From Planctomycetota bacterium (GTDB taxonomy: Bacteria; Planctomycetota; Phycisphaerae; FEN-1346), in assembly GCA_026386995.1 (NCBI GenBank), contig JAPLMO010000193.1, positions 1-8,197 on the forward strand: a DNA stretch of 8,197 bases, written 5' to 3'. The notes beneath the pieces were generated by a model, which worked only from the letters and a program-made list of their open reading frames with translations, made no database searches and had not been told where the DNA came from. Numbering within the stretch: position 1 is the stretch's first letter; each line of letters begins with the position of its first letter. Below are positions 6,528 through 8,197 of the stretch, one piece after another. The translations under genes and the position numbers were made by a program.

Positions 6528-6634
6528 ATCTCAGGATGTGTGACAGCATATTGGCACAAACGTGTGTTTTGGGGCTGCAATGCGGCCTGCGGACCGGCCG
6601 TGGCCGTATCACCCTCCAATGACGCGTGCGCTTA

Positions 6635-6662
6635 CTGCCGTTTTGCTCTGCCGTTTTGCTCT
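6635..6662. repeat. 13-bp tandem duplication abutting the leu promoter
   Basis: TGCCGTTTTGCTC occurs at 6636-6648 and again at 6649-6661. With flanking bases the match is 15 bases (6635-6649 and 6648-6662) at period 13. It ends on the first base of the TTGACA -35 box. It may be an upstream activator site or UP-like element, or a replication-slippage duplication. Confidence 0.85.
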
Positions 6663-6691
6663 TGACAGGGCACGGCGGCGGCCGATATGTT
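6662..6691 (+). promoter_or_regulatory. Sigma70-type promoter of the leu leader and leuA
   Basis: A perfect TTGACA (6662-6667) is followed after 18 bases by TATGTT (6686-6691), matching -10 at four of six positions. The predicted start is about 6698-6700, that is, at or just before the ATG of the leader peptide. The function of the downstream elements (leader peptide, terminator, leuA) supports a promoter exactly here. Confidence 0.65.
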
Positions 6692-6699
6692 TAGTCACC

Positions 6700-6744
6700 A
6701 TGAAAGCGTGCGGAGAGAACCTGGTCCTGGGCCTTAGGAGGTAA
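6700..6744 (+). CDS. leuL: Leucine-rich leader peptide of the leuA attenuator
   Basis: This is a 14-codon open frame, MKACGENLVLGLRR then TAA. Codons 8-12 read Leu-Val-Leu-Gly-Leu (CTG, GTC, CTG, GGC, CTT). The peptide senses leucyl-tRNA supply: a ribosome short of charged tRNA stalls on the Leu codons. The function follows from the set-up: the Leu cluster lies inside strand 1 of the attenuator (6723-6731), and the next gene is leuA. There is no Shine-Dalgarno sequence upstream and the promoter -10 ends only eight bases before the ATG, which points to leaderless initiation. The last two sense codons are AGG AGG, which with the following bases (AGGAGGTAATCC, 6736-6747) nearly complement the usual 16S rRNA 3' end. 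The symbol follows the enteric leuL by role, not by sequence similarity. Confidence 0.8.
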   Translation: MKACGENLVLGLRR

Positions 6745-6805
6745 TCCCCGGGGCCGCCGCGCGCGTAATCTTCATTAACGTCGGCCTCGGGCAAGGGCCC
6801 GGGGC
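6723..6805 (+). promoter_or_regulatory. Transcription attenuator with alternative RNA hairpins controlling leuA
   Basis: Four strands can be written out. Strand 1, GGTCCTGGG (6723-6731, within the Leu codons), pairs with strand 2 at 6747-6755 (9 bp, two G-U). Strand 2, CCCGGGGCCG (6747-6756), pairs with strand 3, CGGCCTCGGG (6782-6791), over 10 bp with one G-U: the antiterminator. Strand 3 (6784-6792) pairs with strand 4 (6797-6805) over 9 bp: the terminator. With ample Leu-tRNA the ribosome runs to the leader stop, covers strand 2 and lets the terminator form. With scarce Leu-tRNA it stalls on strand 1, 2:3 forms, and leuA is transcribed. Without translation 1:2 forms and termination is the default. 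This is the enteric leu/trp/his type of mechanism, inferred from pairing alone. Confidence 0.8.
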
Positions 6806-6811
6806 TTTTTT
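6784..6811 (+). terminator. Intrinsic terminator in the leuA leader
   Basis: GCCTCGGGC (6784-6792) and GCCCGGGGC (6797-6805) form nine consecutive pairs (one G-U) around an AAGG loop, followed at once by six T (6806-6811). It lies 56 bases before the leuA start and inside its leader, so it is a regulated terminator rather than the end of the preceding operon. Confidence 0.9.
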
Positions 6812-6867
6812 GTTGGCATGGTCGCACGGTGTTGGATAAGAAGGGCGTCTTAACGAGGAGATCGATC

Positions 6868-8197
6868 ATGGCCGGAAAGGTGGATAAGCGCGTCATCGTC
6901 TTCGACACGACCCTGCGCGACGGAGAACAGTCGCCCGGGGCGAGCATGAACCTGACGGAAAAACTGGAAGTCGCCCGGGCACTGGAACTCCTCGGCGTTG
7001 ACGTTATCGAAGCGGGTTTTCCGATCACATCGCAGGACGACTTCGAGGCGGTCCGCGCCATCGCCCGCGAGGTCCGTCGGCCCACGGTCTGCGGCCTGGC
7101 TCGCTGCGTCGCCAAGGACATCGACCGCGCCGCCGAGGCCGTGGTCTCCGCCAAGCACCCGCGGATCCACGTGTTCCTGGCCACCAGCAAGATCCACCGC
7201 GAATTCAAACTGCGGAAGGCATGCAATGAGATTCTGCGCCTGGCAATCGAGGGCGTCCGCCGCGCGAAAGCGGCGGTCAAGGACGTCGAGTTCTCGCCCG
7301 AGGATGCCGCCAGGACCGAACCGGATTACCTGGCCCAGGTGGTCGAGGCCGTGATCGACGCCGGCGCCACCACCGTCAACATTCCCGACACCGTCGGCTG
7401 GTCGACGCCGGACCGCTTCCGGGCGCTCATCGAGTATCTGTTCGACAGAGTGCCGAACATTGGCAAGGCGATCATCGCCGTGCACTGCCACGACGACCTC
7501 GGCATGGCCGTGGCCAACACGCTGTCGGCTGTGCAGGCCGGCGCCCGGCAGATCGAGGTGACGATCAACGGCATCGGCGAGCGCGCGGGCAACGCCGCCA
7601 TGGAAGAAGTCGTCATGGCCCTGAACACCAGGCCGGAGGTGTTCGACGGCTGCTGGACGGGCATCCGGACGGACCTGCTGTACCCGACTAGCCGCCTCGT
7701 CAGCCGCGTGACCGGCCTGGCGGTGGCCCGCAACAAGTCCGTCGTCGGCGAGAACGCGTTCGCGCACGAGTCGGGCATTCACGCCGACGGGGTCCTTAAG
7801 AAGCGGACGACCTACGAGATAATGGACCCGAAGTCCGTGGGCCTGGCCAAGAGCAAGTTGGTCCTGGGCAAGCACTCGGGGCGGCATCAGTTTCGCCAGC
7901 GCCTGAAGGAACTGGGGTTCCGCCTGAAGGATGCGCAGGTTGACACGCTCTTCTTCGGGGCGTTCAAGGACCTGGCGGACCGCAAGAAGGAGATCTTCGA
8001 CGAGGACATCGTGGCCCTTGTGGAGACCGAGGCCGGGCACGCCCCGGAAACGTGGCGCCTCTGCCGCCTGACGGTTGCCACGGCCACGGGCGGCATGGCG
8101 ACCGCCACGGTGGAACTCCAGGACCAGGCGGCAGGCGAGCCCCGCCGCGACGCCGCCACAGGCGACGGGCCAGTCGACGCCATCTTTCATGCCCTGG
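6868..8197 (+). CDS. leuA: 2-isopropylmalate synthase, 3' end cut by the window
   Basis: It condenses acetyl-CoA with 2-oxoisovalerate (2-ketoisovalerate) to 2-isopropylmalate, the committed step of leucine synthesis in the cytosol. The 443 residues present cover the TIM-barrel catalytic domain. It opens with FDTTLRDGEQSPGASM (Arg17, metal-ligand Asp18). HCHDDLG supplies metal ligands His206 and His208, and GIGERAGN supplies Asn242; each is four residues beyond its E. coli LeuA counterpart. The linker motifs HESGIHADG and KLVLGKHSGRHQF follow. From about residue 410 the C-terminal leucine-binding regulatory domain begins (LTVATATGGMATATVELQ) and is cut off; full-length proteins have about 510-520 residues. 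ATG 6868 is served by GAGGAG seven bases upstream. Expression should be controlled by the leader attenuator, and the enzyme probably by leucine feedback. Homocitrate or citramalate synthase is less likely, given the close LeuA motifs and the leucine leader. Confidence 0.95.
   Translation, partial: MAGKVDKRVIVFDTTLRDGEQSPGASMNLTEKLEVARALELLGVDVIEAGFPITSQDDFEAVRAIAREVRRPTVCGLARCVAKDIDRAAEAVVSAKHPRIHVFLATSKIHREFKLRKACNEILRLAIEGVRRAKAAVKDVEFSPEDAARTEPDYLAQVVEAVIDAGATTVNIPDTVGWSTPDRFRALIEYLFDRVPNIGKAIIAVHCHDDLGMAVANTLSAVQAGARQIEVTINGIGERAGNAAMEEVVMALNTRPEVFDGCWTGIRTDLLYPTSRLVSRVTGLAVARNKSVVGENAFAHESGIHADGVLKKRTTYEIMDPKSVGLAKSKLVLGKHSGRHQFRQRLKELGFRLKDAQVDTLFFGAFKDLADRKKEIFDEDIVALVETEAGHAPETWRLCRLTVATATGGMATATVELQDQAAGEPRRDAATGDGPVDAIFHAL

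Larger units (their letters stand above)
5961..6661. other. Long intergenic region without a credible gene
   Basis: About 700 bases separate the membrane protein from the leu leader promoter. Open frames here (for example 6028-6495 plus, 6256-6612 minus) have no ribosome binding site, no recognisable domain, and a composition dominated by Arg/Pro/Ala as in random GC-rich sequence. I looked for tRNA T-arm sequences, the RNase P and tmRNA consensus stretches, the SRP RNA motif and common riboswitch cores and found none. The notable content is the inverted-repeat cluster at 6265-6527 and the tandem duplication at 6635-6662, listed separately. Confidence 0.6.

Noticed and set aside
6536..6560. 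Group II intron 5' end (GTGTGACAG at 6537-6545)
   Set aside because: A five-base consensus match only; no domain V sequence or intron-encoded protein nearby.
5961..6661. tRNA, tmRNA, RNase P RNA, SRP RNA, T-box or cobalamin riboswitch
   Set aside because: None of their conserved core sequences could be found on either strand; the GGGTGG near 6140 lacks the rest of a T-box.
6850..8190. Minus-strand open frame opposite leuA
   Set aside because: The plus strand is unmistakable 2-isopropylmalate synthase with catalytic residues in place.

Overview
This is a GC-rich, gene-dense bacterial window. The gene set is an active HtrA protease beside a catalytically dead relative, a secreted FecR-type protein, secreted proteins with long Ala/Pro/Lys-rich stretches, and a leuA gene. 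These and the heptamer repeat in an intergenic gap fit an environmental Planctomycetota-like (PVC group) genome. That placement is inference from style; no rRNA or other phylogenetic marker is present.

Layout. Bases 1-1528 hold a minus-strand cluster that reads right to left: a STAS-domain anti-anti-sigma-like protein, a secreted cysteine-containing protein of unknown function, and a FecR-domain exported protein that runs off the left edge. The last two overlap by ATGA. Bases 1529-1699 are a divergent control region with back-to-back sigma70-type promoters. Bases 1700-5960 read rightward: a complete HtrA/Deg protease (intact His-Asp-Ser triad, two PDZ domains); a gap beginning with a 7-bp tandem repeat that fuses with the htrA stop codon; a 774-residue exported protein with two degenerate trypsin-like domains, two PDZ domains and a basic tail; and a small membrane protein.

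Bases 5961-6661 contain no credible gene. They do carry a dense set of inverted repeats (best part 6265-6527) that folds on paper like a structured RNA of unknown family.

The clearest regulatory system is at 6662-6868. A consensus TTGACA promoter drives a 14-codon leader peptide rich in leucine (LVLGL). It is followed by three mutually exclusive hairpins ending in a strong intrinsic terminator, and then 2-isopropylmalate synthase (leuA), which is cut by the right edge. The pairing partners can be written out base by base, so this is a complete leucine attenuator. The predicted transcription start lies at or just before the leader AUG and there is no Shine-Dalgarno site, so the leader peptide is probably translated from a leaderless transcript.

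How the genes fit together: the htrA pair and the small membrane protein look like an envelope protein quality-control unit. The divergent STAS-FecR group may be a regulatory or envelope unit sharing its control region. leuA is an independent biosynthetic locus controlled by charged leucyl-tRNA.
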